Of a stretch of 64,000 bases of DNA, positions 17,517 through 30,893 are shown piece by piece. Every line of letters starts with the position of its first letter. The first letter of the stretch is position 1. Position numbers and translations under genes: made by a program. The stretch comes from Nocardia alba NBRC 108234 (GTDB lineage: Bacteria > Actinomycetota > Actinomycetes > Mycobacteriales > Mycobacteriaceae): NCBI RefSeq assembly GCF_001612665.1, contig NZ_BDAX01000016.1, positions 113,457 to 177,456 on the forward strand, given 5' to 3'. The notes beneath the pieces are model-generated. The model worked only from the letters and a program-made list of their open reading frames with translations. It ran no database searches and was not told the origin of the DNA.

Positions 17517-17520
<4 letters not shown>
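17014..17520 (+). CDS. Conserved pyr-operon membrane protein (Rv1382-like)
   Basis: A 168-residue protein with one N-terminal membrane helix (residues about 5-24, LWIVGLLAFFFLCLWLMYRAW), a short basic linker and a soluble domain with strands such as DRIAVGDLGFRATAELTRFERGILLERDG and TVIWIPQESVTAVRTER. The topology suggests a cytoplasmic C-terminal domain. It holds the place between pyrC and carA that is also occupied by a membrane protein in mycobacteria, and it overlaps carA as ATGA. I know no function; tight coupling to the operon suggests a link to pyrimidine or carbamoyl phosphate supply. Confidence 0.8.
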
Positions 17521-21994
<4,474 letters not shown>

Positions 21995-21995
21995 C

Positions 21996-22817
21996 ATGAC
22001 CTTCGGCCACCGATTGCAGCACGCCATGCGGCAGTTCGGACCCGTGTGCGTCGGCATCGACCCCCACCCCGCGCTGTTGCGGGCGTGGGGGCTCACCGAA
22101 GACGTCGACGGACTCGAGGCCTTCGCCGAGATCTGCGTCGAGGCCTTCGACGGTCGGGTCGCCCTGGTGAAGCCACAGGTCGCGTTCTTCGAGACCTACG
22201 GCTCCGGCGGCATCGCGGTGCTCGAGCGCACCATCTCGGTGCTGCGGGCCTCGGGCACTCTGGTGCTGGCCGATGCCAAGCGAGGCGACATCGGATCCAC
22301 CATGGATGCCTACGCTCACGCGTGGCTCGGCGACGGCCCGCTGGGTTCGGACGCGGTGACCGTCTCGCCCTACCTCGGTTTCGGATCCCTGGATCCGGCG
22401 CTGAGTCTGGCCCAGGCCCATCATCGTGGCGTGTTCGTGCTCGCGGCTACCTCGAATCCCGAGGGCGCGCGACTGCAACGGATCACCGCCGCCGATGGGC
22501 GCACGATCGCGCAGACCATGGTCGACGAGGCCGCGTCCCGCAATGCGGGTGACGGCTTCGGCTCGGTCGGCGTGGTCGTCGGCGCGACGCTCACCGAGGC
22601 ACCGGATCTGTCGGCACTGAACGGACCGATTCTGATGCCAGGTGTAGGTGCGCAGGGCGGGGGAGCGGAGTCCATCAGGAACCTGGTCGCCGAAGCGAAC
22701 CTGGCTGCTGTCGTGCCCGCGGTGTCGCGCGAGATCCTCACCGTGGGCCCGTCGGTGACGGCGCTGTGCGATAAGACGGCTCAACTGCAAGAGGAGTTCG
22801 CCTTCCTGCAGCACTGA
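21996..22817 (+). CDS. pyrF: Orotidine 5'-phosphate decarboxylase (type 2)
   Basis: A 273-residue class 2 OMP decarboxylase, which forms UMP. The catalytic tetrad region is VLADAKRGDIGSTMDAYA, with D93 and K95. VCVGIDPHP near the N-terminus binds substrate, and GPILMPGVGAQGG near 220 is the phosphate loop. I chose the ATG at 21996 because the longer frame upstream runs inside carB. It is the last gene of the operon, and a strong terminator follows 11 bp after the stop. pyrD and pyrE are not in the window. Confidence 0.96.
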   Translation: MTFGHRLQHAMRQFGPVCVGIDPHPALLRAWGLTEDVDGLEAFAEICVEAFDGRVALVKPQVAFFETYGSGGIAVLERTISVLRASGTLVLADAKRGDIGSTMDAYAHAWLGDGPLGSDAVTVSPYLGFGSLDPALSLAQAHHRGVFVLAATSNPEGARLQRITAADGRTIAQTMVDEAASRNAGDGFGSVGVVVGATLTEAPDLSALNGPILMPGVGAQGGGAESIRNLVAEANLAAVVPAVSREILTVGPSVTALCDKTAQLQEEFAFLQH

Positions 22818-22828
22818 CGCGAGCATGC

Positions 22829-22860
22829 GGGGCCGGGGCAGCGACCGCTGCCCCGGCCCC
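22829..22860 (+). terminator. Intrinsic terminator of the pyr operon
   Basis: A perfect 15-bp GC-only stem (GGGGCCGGGGCAGCG / CGCTGCCCCGGCCCC) with a 2-nt spacer is followed by CGTTTCTGTC. It begins 11 bp after pyrF. Confidence 0.85.
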
Positions 22861-23793
22861 CGTTTCTGTCCCGCCGGGTCCCTCGAAGCGACGTGAGCGC
22901 CACCACGGGCTGCCGTCGCTGTGCCCAGAACGGCCGCTGTGGCCCGAAATGGACTCTGCCGCAGGGTATTTCGACCTGAATGCCGATTCGGCGCGTAGCG
23001 ATGGCGTATGCCCCTGGCACTGCCCGCGTGCCAACAGCCGAACGCGCGACACCGAGCCGCCGTTGCTCGGCGAGCCGTGGTCATCCGGCCCGCCCTCCCG
23101 GGGATCGTCAGGCGCACCGGCACCTTGCGCCAGGGCGATCCCTGTGCGTTTCGCCTCACGTGACGAACTGCTCGCCCGGCTGTGCCGCGGTCGATCCGCC
23201 GATACCGCGAGGCTTCATCGCGGCACCGAACCGGCGCGCGCCGCCGTCGCGTTTGCGCCGTGCTGTCACCGCGCCTACCCGACCGAGGACCGCTCGCAGG
23301 CCATCGCGAGCGTCGCCGTGGCGCCGGTTTTGTCCGGTTCAGTCACTGGCTATGCCGCCCGGGGCGTCCCGAATCCGGACCGGATCGACGACGTCGTGAC
23401 GACCGCTTCGGGTGCGATTCTCGACCGTTTTCAGGCCCGCCCTGGCGACACGCGGTACGAAATCGGGCGACACGCGGGCTTTTTCTGGAAACCCGCTGGT
23501 CGCGCACTAGCGGGTTTGCCGGGGCCGCGACGGACACTCGCGCTACCTGGTGGCTATCATCGCCCATATCCGTATAACCGCAGGTGAAGATGTATTTCAG
23601 GAATTCGACTGTACGATCGTTACCAAGGAATCGGGCGTCACCGCATCGGGTCCGCGCGCGCCATACGGCATCCGTAATCCTGCCCTGACCTGGGGGTCGG
23701 GTTCGCAATCGGCGCGCACCGTGGGTACGGTCGCACAGACCGTCCGGGTAACCGGCGGTAGATATGGCAATGAACGATGAGACGGAGGAACCC
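22861..23793. other. Gene-free 0.93-kb stretch between pyrF and mihF
   Basis: No frame here gives a recognisable protein. The longest open frames are rich in Arg, Pro and Ala and look like chance frames of GC-rich DNA. In M. tuberculosis this place holds PE15 and PPE20; neither is present. The last 250 bp are less GC-rich and contain possible promoter elements for mihF, for example TATCAT at 23555-23560 with CGGACA 18 bp upstream. A strong hairpin lies at 23489-23517. A long regulated leader or an unannotated small RNA would fit. Confidence 0.5.
23474..23517 (+). other. Mutually exclusive hairpins upstream of mihF
   Basis: AAACCCGCTGGT (23489-23500) pairs with ACTAGCGGGTTT (23506-23517) as a 12-bp stem with one G-T pair and a 5-nt loop. 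The same CCCGC can instead pair with GCGGG at 23474-23478 across a T-rich loop. Two alternative stems sharing one arm resemble an attenuator switch, but the second stem could also be a plain terminator with TTT at its end. Confidence 0.4.
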
Positions 23794-24114
23794 GTGGCCC
23801 TTCCCCAGCTGACTGATGAGCAGCGCGCCGCTGCTCTGGAGAAGGCGGCTGCCGCTCGCCGCGCTCGGGCAGAGCTCAAGGAGCGCCTGAAGCGCGGTGG
23901 AACGAACCTGAAGCAGGTCCTCACCGATGCCGAGTCCGATGAGATTCTCGGCAAGATGAAGGTTTCTGCGCTGCTCGAGGCTCTGCCGAAGGTGGGCAAG
24001 GTCAAGGCGGCGGAGATCATGACCGAGCTGGAGATCGCGCCTACGCGTCGTCTCCGTGGTCTCGGTGCCCGGCAGCGCGCCGCGCTGCTCACCCGCTTCG
24101 ACTTCGACGCCTAA
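23794..24114 (+). CDS. mihF: Integration host factor, mycobacterial type (mIHF)
   Basis: A 106-residue nucleoid-associated protein of the actinobacterial mIHF family. It binds and bends DNA and is essential in mycobacteria and important in Streptomyces (sIHF). The whole chain is diagnostic: ALPQLTDEQRAAALEKA, then RRARAELKERLKRGGTNL, and the helix-two-turn-helix segment LPKVGKVKAAEIMTELEI followed by APTRRLRGLG. I chose the GTG at 23794 because GGAGG lies 5 nt upstream and the mature mycobacterial protein begins with ALPQLTDEQ; an in-frame ATG at 23764 would add ten unmatched residues. gmk follows after 6 bp. Confidence 0.95.
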   Translation: MALPQLTDEQRAAALEKAAAARRARAELKERLKRGGTNLKQVLTDAESDEILGKMKVSALLEALPKVGKVKAAEIMTELEIAPTRRLRGLGARQRAALLTRFDFDA

Positions 24115-24120
24115 AGTCTG

Positions 24121-24705
24121 GTGGACAAAAACACGCGGAAGGGCCGGCTGGTAGTACTGGTCGGCCCCTCGGCCGTGGGTAAATCCACGGTTGTGCGGTG
24201 CGTGCGGGAACGCCTGCCCGAACTGGTTTTCAGTGTGTCGGCCACCACCAGGGACCCCCGTCCCGGCGAGGTCGACGGTCTCGATTACCGCTTCGTTTCC
24301 CGAGTCGAGTTCGACGCCATGATCGCGGCGGACGAGCTGCTCGAATGGGCGGACATCCATGGGGGGTTGCAGCGATCGGGCACCCCCGCCGCCCCGGTGC
24401 GTGAAGCGCTGGCGAGCGGACTATCGGTACTGATCGAAGTCGACCTGGCCGGTGCACGGTCGGTCCGGCAGGCGATGCCGGAAGCACTGCTGGTGTTTCT
24501 CGCGCCGCCGAGCTGGGAAGAACTGGTCTCGCGGTTGCGTTCGCGCGGCACCGAGACGCCCGAGGTGATCGAGCGCAGGCTCGAGACGGCCCGGGTCGAA
24601 TTGGCGGCCCGTGACGAGTTCGACACGGTCATCGTGAACAGCGAGGTAACGACTGCTTGTGAGCAGTTGGTATCGTTGTTCGTTAGCACAAATTCGAGTT
24701 CTTGA
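24121..24705 (+). CDS. gmk: Guanylate kinase
   Basis: A 194-residue enzyme that phosphorylates GMP to GDP. The P-loop GPSAVGKST is at residues 15-23. The GMP-binding region SATTRDPRPGEVDGLDYRFVS and the lid (RLRSRGTETPEVIERRL) are present. The start is GTG with no clear Shine-Dalgarno, 6 bp after mihF, so translation may be coupled. The N-terminal extension before the P-loop is short. rpoZ follows, the same order as in mycobacteria. Confidence 0.96.
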   Translation: MDKNTRKGRLVVLVGPSAVGKSTVVRCVRERLPELVFSVSATTRDPRPGEVDGLDYRFVSRVEFDAMIAADELLEWADIHGGLQRSGTPAAPVREALASGLSVLIEVDLAGARSVRQAMPEALLVFLAPPSWEELVSRLRSRGTETPEVIERRLETARVELAARDEFDTVIVNSEVTTACEQLVSLFVSTNSSS

Positions 24706-24732
24706 CCCACTAACCCGCAGGAGTCACCCCTA

Positions 24733-25011
24733 GTGAGCACGGACATCTCCGCAGCACCCGCGTACGACACTCCGATCGGCCTCACCAACCCCCCGATCGA
24801 CGAGCTGCTCGAGCGCACGTCCTCCAAGTACGCCCTGGTGATCTACGCGGCCAAGCGCGCCCGTCAGATCAACGATTACTACAACCAGCTCGGTGACGGC
24901 ATCCTCGAGTACGTCGGCCCGCTCGTCGAGCCGGGTCTGCAGGAGAAGCCGCTGTCGGTCGCCATGCGCGAAATCCACTCCGACCTGCTCGAACACACCG
25001 AGGGCGAGTGA
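24733..25011 (+). CDS. rpoZ: RNA polymerase omega subunit
   Basis: A 92-residue omega subunit, which helps assemble beta-prime into RNA polymerase. The conserved motif is residues about 24-50: DELLERTSSKYALVIYAAKRARQINDYY. The mycobacterial-type end PGLQEKPLSVAMREI is present. The start is GTG, with AGGAG about 10 nt upstream. It lies between gmk and coaBC, as in other Mycobacteriales. Confidence 0.96.
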   Translation: MSTDISAAPAYDTPIGLTNPPIDELLERTSSKYALVIYAAKRARQINDYYNQLGDGILEYVGPLVEPGLQEKPLSVAMREIHSDLLEHTEGE

Positions 25012-25039
25012 CAATCTCTAGTCCGGAGGCGTAAAGACC

Positions 25040-26257
25040 ATGCGGATCGTCGTCGGGGTCGGCGGGGGCATCGCCGCCTACAAGGCGTGTGCCCTCGTTC
25101 GCCGTTTCACCGAGACCGGACACCAGGTGCGGGTCATTCCCACCGAGTCGGCTCTCCAGTTCATCGGTAAGGCAACTTTCGAGGCGCTGTCCGGGCAGCC
25201 GGTGCACACCACGGTGTTCGCCGACGTGCCCGAGGTGCCGCATGTCCGGATCGGCCAGGAGGCCGATCTCGTCGTCATCGCCCCCGCCACCGCGGATCTG
25301 ATGGCGCGCGCCGCGCAGGGGCGCGCCGACGATCTGCTCACCGCCACGTTGCTGACGGCTCGATGTCCGGTGCTGTTCGCGCCCGCGATGCACACCGAGA
25401 TGTGGGAGCATCCGGCGACAGTGGCCAATGTCGCGACATTGCGCGCGCACGGCGCCACCGTGATGGAGCCGGCGTCGGGTCGGCTCACCGGCACCGATAC
25501 GGGTCCGGGGCGGCTGCCCGAACCGGAGGAGATCTTCGGTCTGGCCTCGCTGCTGCTCGAACGTGCCGATGCGCTGCCCCGCGACCTGGCCGGTCGCCGT
25601 GTGGTGATCACCGCCGGTGGTACGAGGGAACCTCTCGACCCGGTGCGCTTCCTCGGCAACCGCAGCTCCGGCAAGCAGGGCTACGCCCTGGCCAGGGTCG
25701 CCGCCCAGCGCGGTGCCCAGGTGACGCTGATCGCGGGCAATACGATCGAGCTCGCCCCGCCCGCCGCCGTCGAACTGGTCCACATCACCACCGCCGACCA
25801 GCTCAAGACCGCGGTCGACAAGCACGCGCTCGGCGCCGACGCGGTGATCATGGCGGCCGCGGTCGCCGATTTCCGTCCGACCCATGTGGCCGCCGCGAAG
25901 ATCAAGAAGGGCGCCGACGAACCCGACGTGATCCCGCTGACCAAGAACGAGGACATCCTCGCCGGCTTGGTCGACGCGCGCACCGAGGGACGGCTCACCG
26001 GTACCGCGATCGTCGGTTTCGCCGCCGAGACCGGTGACGACAACGGCGATGTGCTCACCCACGCCCGCGCGAAGCTGGCTCGCAAGGGCTGTGATCTGCT
26101 CGTGGTCAACGCGGTCGGCGAGGGCAAGGCGTTCGAGGTCGACACCAACGACGGCTGGTTGCTCGGCGCCGACGGCACCGAAGTCGCCCTCGATCACGGT
26201 TCGAAGGCGCTGCTGGCCAGTCGGGTGCTCGACGCGCTGGTTCCGCTGCTGCGCTGA
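25040..26257 (+). CDS. coaBC: Bifunctional phosphopantothenoylcysteine decarboxylase / synthetase
   Basis: A 405-residue CoaBC (Dfp) that adds cysteine to 4'-phosphopantothenate with CTP and then decarboxylates it on the way to CoA. The FMN-binding CoaC half is residues 1 to about 180: IVVGVGGGIAAYKACALVRR, and FAPAMHTEMWEHP near 115 with the substrate-binding loop. The CoaB half starts at VVITAGGTREPLDPVRF near 188 and contains NRSSGKQG and AAVADFRP. The ATG at 25040 has GGAGG upstream. Confidence 0.96.
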   Translation: MRIVVGVGGGIAAYKACALVRRFTETGHQVRVIPTESALQFIGKATFEALSGQPVHTTVFADVPEVPHVRIGQEADLVVIAPATADLMARAAQGRADDLLTATLLTARCPVLFAPAMHTEMWEHPATVANVATLRAHGATVMEPASGRLTGTDTGPGRLPEPEEIFGLASLLLERADALPRDLAGRRVVITAGGTREPLDPVRFLGNRSSGKQGYALARVAAQRGAQVTLIAGNTIELAPPAAVELVHITTADQLKTAVDKHALGADAVIMAAAVADFRPTHVAAAKIKKGADEPDVIPLTKNEDILAGLVDARTEGRLTGTAIVGFAAETGDDNGDVLTHARAKLARKGCDLLVVNAVGEGKAFEVDTNDGWLLGADGTEVALDHGSKALLASRVLDALVPLLR

Positions 26258-26384
26258 CCGGGGAGTTCGCGTCGATTCGGCGCGAAAACGGTTGCGCGGC
26301 AACGCGGATCATGCAGTGTACGGGTCGCGCGTGTGTTCGTGGTGTGGCTTGGCGCTTACTCGCCACCAGGTCGGTGGTTTGGAA

Positions 26385-26390
26385 TAGTCT
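26385..26390 (+). promoter_or_regulatory. Candidate -10 element for metK
   Basis: TAGTCT lies about 80 bp before the metK start. The 215-bp gap before metK shows no SAM riboswitch pattern that I recognise. Small stems such as GTTAC/GTAAC at 26423-26451 are too weak to call. Confidence 0.35.
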
Positions 26391-26472
26391 TGATGAGAAG
26401 GGTTGCGCGGTAGCACCGAGAAGTTACCGTCACAAGCCGAACGAGTAACCCGTTGAGGGAGAGGGAATAACT

Positions 26473-27684
26473 GTGCGTACGACAGGTAGTCGGCTTTTCA
26501 CGAGTGAGTCCGTGACCGAGGGTCATCCGGACAAGATCTGTGACGCGATCAGCGATTCCATCCTCGACGCTCTGCTCGCGGAGGATCCGGGCAGTCGGGT
26601 AGCGGTGGAAACAATGGTCACCACGGGGCAGGTCCATGTGGCGGGCGAGGTCACCACCTCCGCCTACGCCGACATCCCTCGGATCGTGCGCGAGAAGGTC
26701 CTCGAGATCGGATACGACTCCTCCGCAAAGGGATTCGACGGCAACTCCTGCGGCGTCAACATCGCGATCGGTGCCCAGTCGCCGGATATCGCCCAGGGCG
26801 TCGATACCTCGCACGAGGCGCGCGTCGGCGGTTCCGACGACGAGATCGAGCGCCAGGGCGCCGGCGACCAGGGTCTGATGTTCGGTTACGCCACGACCGA
26901 CACGCCCGAGCTGATGCCGTTGCCGATCGCGCTCGCGCACCGGCTCTCGCGCAAGCTCACCGAGGTCCGCAAGTCGGGTGTGCTGCCCTACCTGCGTCCC
27001 GACGGCAAAACCCAGGTCACCATCGAATACGACGGTGACCGCCCGGTTCGCCTCGATACGGTCGTCATCTCCACCCAGCACGCCGCCGATATCGATCTGG
27101 ACAACCTGCTCGCTCCCGATATCCGCGAGAAGGTCGTCGACGCCGTCATCGGCGATCTGAACCTGCCCAGCCTCGACACCTCCGAGATCCGCCTGCTGGT
27201 CAACCCCACCGGCAAGTTCGTCCTCGGCGGACCCATGGGCGACGCGGGCCTGACCGGTCGCAAGATCATCGTCGATACCTACGGCGGCATGGCCCGCCAC
27301 GGTGGCGGCGCGTTCTCCGGCAAGGACCCGTCGAAGGTGGACCGTTCGGCCGCCTACGCCATGCGCTGGGTCGCCAAGAACGTCGTGGCCGCCGATCTGG
27401 CGGAGCGGGTCGAGGTGCAGGTCGCGTACGCGATCGGCAAGTCGGCCCCGGTCGGGCTGTTCGTCGAGACCTTCGGCACCGAGAAGGTCGACCCGGCGCG
27501 GATCTCCACCGCCATCTCCGAGGTCTTCGATCTGCGTCCCGGTGCGATCATCCGCGATCTCGACCTGCTGCGCCCGATCTACGCGCCCACCGCCGCGTAC
27601 GGGCACTTCGGCCGCACCGATGTCGACCTGCCCTGGGAGCACACGGACCGCGCCGACAAGTTGCGCGCGGCCGTCGGCCTGTAA
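26473..27684 (+). CDS. metK: S-adenosylmethionine synthetase
   Basis: A 403-residue enzyme that makes SAM from methionine and ATP. The N-terminal ATP-site motif is SVTEGHPDKICDAISD, GAGDQGLMFGYA is signature 1, and GGGAFSGKDPSKVDRSAAY is signature 2. The start is GTG behind GAGGGAGAGGG. It lies downstream of coaBC, as in mycobacteria. priA starts 14 bp after the stop and may be cotranscribed. Confidence 0.97.
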   Translation: MRTTGSRLFTSESVTEGHPDKICDAISDSILDALLAEDPGSRVAVETMVTTGQVHVAGEVTTSAYADIPRIVREKVLEIGYDSSAKGFDGNSCGVNIAIGAQSPDIAQGVDTSHEARVGGSDDEIERQGAGDQGLMFGYATTDTPELMPLPIALAHRLSRKLTEVRKSGVLPYLRPDGKTQVTIEYDGDRPVRLDTVVISTQHAADIDLDNLLAPDIREKVVDAVIGDLNLPSLDTSEIRLLVNPTGKFVLGGPMGDAGLTGRKIIVDTYGGMARHGGGAFSGKDPSKVDRSAAYAMRWVAKNVVAADLAERVEVQVAYAIGKSAPVGLFVETFGTEKVDPARISTAISEVFDLRPGAIIRDLDLLRPIYAPTAAYGHFGRTDVDLPWEHTDRADKLRAAVGL

Positions 27685-27698
27685 TACCCACGGACCGC

Positions 27699-29969
27699 GT
27701 GGCAGCGGGCGAAACATCGACAGCAGCGGGACACCCCATCGCGAGGGTGCTCCCGCTGCTCTCGCCTGCCCACCTCGACCGCGACTTCGACTACCTCGTC
27801 CCCGCTGAGCTGGACGAGATCGCGCAGCCGGGCGTTCGTGTGCGCGTCCGGTTCGCCGGTCGCCTCGTCGACGGGTACCTCCTCGACCGTCTCCCACACA
27901 GTGACCACAACGGCAAGATGATGCCGCTGGAACGGGTCGTCTCCGCGGAGCGTGTACTCACCCCGGAAATTCTGCGGCTCGCCACCGCCGTCGCCGCCCG
28001 TTATGCGGGAACGCGCGCCGATGTGCTTCGCCTGGCGATTCCACCGCGGCACGCGCGGACCGAAACCGGCGGAGTCAAGAAGGCCGCTACGGCATCTGTG
28101 CCGGAAGCTGTTGGCACAGAGGATGACTCGCCGGCGGATGCCGATTCCGAGGACAAGGCCGATGGCCATGCCGATGCCGAGGCCGGTGCTGGTGGCCGGG
28201 CCGATGCCGGTGCCGACTCAGGTGTAGGTCCAGGTGCCGACTCGACCGAGGTGAACGGTTCGGGCGAATCCGCCGCGCCGGAGCGGATCCCTGCGGATCA
28301 GCCGGGTCCGACGACCGCGGGGGCCCGGCTCGGCTCGACACCCGACGTGCCCGTCGCGCGATCGAGCATCGAGATCGATGCGTCGGCCTGGGGCCGGTAT
28401 GTGCACGGACAGGCCTTTGTCGACGCGCTGGCGCACGGCAAGGGCGCGCGAGCGGCGTGGCAGGCGTTGCCGGGGGAGGACTGGGCGGCGCGGCTGGCCG
28501 AGTTGGCGGCGACGGTCGTAGCCAATGGGCGCAGCGCCGTGCTGATGGTGCCGGACCAGCGCGATCTCGACCGATTGCTCGCCGAATGTATTGCGCTGGT
28601 CGGTGATTCGGCCGTCGGCCTGGCGGCGGGATTGGGGCCGGCGGCGCGGTATCGGCGGTGGCTGGCGGTATTGCGCGGGCAGGCGCGGATCGTGGTCGGG
28701 ACGCGGGCCGCGGTGTTCGCCCCGGCGCGCGACCTCGGACTGATCGCGATCTGGGACGACGGCGACGACACCTATGCCGAACCCCGGTCCCCGTATCCAC
28801 ATGCCAGAGAGGTGGCGATGTTGCGGGCGCACGAGACCGGAGCCGCGTTCGTCGCCGCCGGTTTCGCCCGGACCGCCGAGATCCAAGCGGTGGTCGAATC
28901 CGGTTGGGCACGTGACCTTCTCGCCGAACGTCACGTGCTGCGTGAGGTGACGCCACGGATCAGCGCGCCCGGTGACAGCGATTTCGCGCTGGAGCGCGAC
29001 GCGTTGGCGCGGTCGGTGCGGATGCCCGGTGTCGCGTTCTCGGCCGCCCGCTCCGCGATCAAGGAGAACGTGGCGGTCCTGGTGCAGGTGCCCCGGCGCG
29101 GGTACGTCCCGTCCCTGGCCTGCGCGAAATGTCGCACGCCTGCCCGCTGTCGGCACTGCAACGGTCCGTTGGCGCTGCCGCAGTCGGCCGGCGGTGAAGC
29201 GGCGAGCCCGCAGTGTAAGTGGTGCGGGATCACCGAGGCGGCGTTCCGCTGCCAGGCGTGCGGTGCGCGCGCTCTGCGGGCGACGGTGATCGGCGCGGCC
29301 CGGACCGCCGAAGAACTGGGTCGCGCCTTCTCCGGGGTGCCGATCCGGACCTCGGGGGGCGGGGAGGTGCTCGATACCGTCGAACCGGGGGCTCAGGTGG
29401 TCGTCGCCACCGTCGGCGCCGAACCGCGCGTGCCGGGCGGTTATGGCGTGGCGCTGCTGCTCGACGGATGGGCGCTGCTCGGCCGCGCCGACCTGCGCGC
29501 GAGCGAGGACACCCTGCGCCGCTGGATGGGCGCGGCGGCGCTGGTGCGGCCGCGCGGGCAGGTCATCGTGATGGCCGAACCCGCCCTGCCCACCGTCCAG
29601 GCGCTGGTCCGCTGGGACCCCGTCAACCATGCCGCCGCCGAACTCGAAGCCCGCGCCGAGGTGGGCTTCCCGCCCGCGGTCCGCCTCGCCGCCGTCGACG
29701 GCACCACCGCCTCGATCGGCGAACTACTCGACGCCACCACCCTTCCCGACGGCACCGAGGTCCTCGGCCCGGTCCCGCTACCACCGACGGCCCGTAAACC
29801 CTTCTCCGGCAGCGACTCTCCTGCCGAGGTCGAGCGCATGCTGCTGCGGGTACCCCGCTCGGGCGGCGCGCCGCTGGCCCGCGCGCTCACCGCCGCCCAG
29901 GCGGTTCGCAGCTCCCACCGATCCGATGCCCCCCTTCGTGTCCAGATCGACCCCGTCGATATCGGCTGA
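27699..29969 (+). CDS. priA: Primosomal protein N' (PriA) without helicase motifs
   Basis: A 756-residue PriA-like protein. The N-terminal DNA-binding domain is clear (IARVLPLLSPAHLDRDFDYLVPAEL). The zinc cluster is present as paired cysteines in CAKCRTPARCRHC and CKWCGITEAAFRCQAC near 475-525. The Walker A motif is absent: the matching segment reads AWQALPGEDWAARL. The DEAH-like box is IWDDGDD, so ATP-driven unwinding is unlikely; mycobacterial PriA is known for the same loss. Residues about 131-220 are an acidic Ala/Gly/Asp-rich insertion encoded by repeats of GCCGATGCCGA type. It may act as a structural replication-restart factor. Confidence 0.9.
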   Translation: MAAGETSTAAGHPIARVLPLLSPAHLDRDFDYLVPAELDEIAQPGVRVRVRFAGRLVDGYLLDRLPHSDHNGKMMPLERVVSAERVLTPEILRLATAVAARYAGTRADVLRLAIPPRHARTETGGVKKAATASVPEAVGTEDDSPADADSEDKADGHADAEAGAGGRADAGADSGVGPGADSTEVNGSGESAAPERIPADQPGPTTAGARLGSTPDVPVARSSIEIDASAWGRYVHGQAFVDALAHGKGARAAWQALPGEDWAARLAELAATVVANGRSAVLMVPDQRDLDRLLAECIALVGDSAVGLAAGLGPAARYRRWLAVLRGQARIVVGTRAAVFAPARDLGLIAIWDDGDDTYAEPRSPYPHAREVAMLRAHETGAAFVAAGFARTAEIQAVVESGWARDLLAERHVLREVTPRISAPGDSDFALERDALARSVRMPGVAFSAARSAIKENVAVLVQVPRRGYVPSLACAKCRTPARCRHCNGPLALPQSAGGEAASPQCKWCGITEAAFRCQACGARALRATVIGAARTAEELGRAFSGVPIRTSGGGEVLDTVEPGAQVVVATVGAEPRVPGGYGVALLLDGWALLGRADLRASEDTLRRWMGAAALVRPRGQVIVMAEPALPTVQALVRWDPVNHAAAELEARAEVGFPPAVRLAAVDGTTASIGELLDATTLPDGTEVLGPVPLPPTARKPFSGSDSPAEVERMLLRVPRSGGAPLARALTAAQAVRSSHRSDAPLRVQIDPVDIG

Positions 29970-29977
29970 TACCGCGG

Positions 29978-30823
29978 TCAGGTGTACATCGCTCGATGGC
30001 GCTGTGCCCACTGCGCGTATGACGTGGCGGATCGACCGAGGACATTCTCGATATCGGTGCTGACCTGCTGCTCGTGCGCTGTCGGCGAGCCGAGGATGGT
30101 CAGTGTGTGGTCGGCGACCGGTTCGGGCATGAAGCGGAGCATGTTCTCCTTGGCTTGTTCGGCGGTGAGTTCGACGAAGGTGATCGGGGTATCGGTCGCT
30201 TCGGCGAGTGCAGCCGCTTGGTCGCGAGGGGTGATCACGGCGGGCCCGGTCAGGGTGTAGGCGCGGGCGTGATGGCCGTTTTCGCGCAGCGCCGCCGCGG
30301 CGACGGCCGCGATATCGGCGGGGTCCACGGCGGGCAGGCCGACATCGCCGAAGGGCGCCGCGACGATGCGCCGAGTGCGGACGGGTTCGATCCAGGCGTA
30401 GGTGTTGGAGAAGAACGCGCCGGGTCGCAGCGCCGTCCACTCCAGGTCGGACTCGGCGAGCGCCCGTTCGAAGGCGATCGTTCTGGCGTAGCCGTCGGAG
30501 TGGGGTCGGGTCACCGCGCCCTGCGAGGACACGAAGACCACCCGGCGCACGCCGGCGTCCGCGGCGGTTTTCAGCAGCAGTGCCGGTTCGGGGCCGGTCA
30601 TCAGTTGCTCACCGGTGATCAGCAGGAACAGCGCGTCGGCGCCGTGCAGCGCGGGGGCGAGACTGTCGAGATCGCCCAGGTCGGCGACCGCGTGCTCGAC
30701 ACCCGCGGGTAGGTCGACGGGGCGGGTACCCCGAGACACGGCCCTGACCTGCTCACCCGCGTCGGCGAGTAGTGCGACCAGGGTGCTGCCGATGTTGCCG
30801 GTCGCTCCGGTGACGACGAACAT
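29978..30823 (-). CDS. NmrA-like NAD(P)-binding oxidoreductase (atypical SDR)
   Basis: A 281-residue Rossmann protein. It starts MFVVTGATGNIGSTLVALLADAG (GxxGxxG). It then has VSRGTRP for the NADPH phosphate, ADLGDLDSLAPAL and VFVSSQGAV. It resembles NAD(P)H-binding NmrA/QOR2-type redox sensors or reductases rather than a classic YxxxK dehydrogenase. AAGGAATT precedes the ATG. It is divergent from a TetR gene, with a repeated operator between, one copy 12 bp from its start. It probably handles a quinone or similar inducer; the substrate is unknown. Confidence 0.83.
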   Translation of the reverse strand: MFVVTGATGNIGSTLVALLADAGEQVRAVSRGTRPVDLPAGVEHAVADLGDLDSLAPALHGADALFLLITGEQLMTGPEPALLLKTAADAGVRRVVFVSSQGAVTRPHSDGYARTIAFERALAESDLEWTALRPGAFFSNTYAWIEPVRTRRIVAAPFGDVGLPAVDPADIAAVAAAALRENGHHARAYTLTGPAVITPRDQAAALAEATDTPITFVELTAEQAKENMLRFMPEPVADHTLTILGSPTAHEQQVSTDIENVLGRSATSYAQWAQRHRAMYT

Positions 30824-30834
30824 ACAATTCCTTA

Positions 30835-30852
30835 GTTAGTTGGCTGACTTAC
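30835..30852. promoter_or_regulatory. TetR operator copy 1 (NmrA-like gene side)
   Basis: GTTAGT-TGGCTG-ACTTAC lies 12 bp before the NmrA-like start codon and inside its expected promoter or leader. It is nearly the same as copy 2 (GTTAGT-TGTATG-ACTAAC). Confidence 0.65.
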
Positions 30853-30893
30853 TCCTGCTGAGAACGTATCCCATCGGGTGTCGGCTGTCTATA

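Noticed and set aside
22949..23587. Possible 212-residue gene between pyrF and mihF
   Set aside because: No ribosome binding site, no family-like sequence, and Arg/Pro-rich composition typical of chance frames.
23764..23793. ATG 23764 as the mihF start
   Set aside because: GTG 23794 has GGAGG at ideal distance and gives the known mIHF N-terminus.
26258..26472. SAM riboswitch before metK
   Set aside because: No SAM-I or SAM-IV core motif and only weak short stems.
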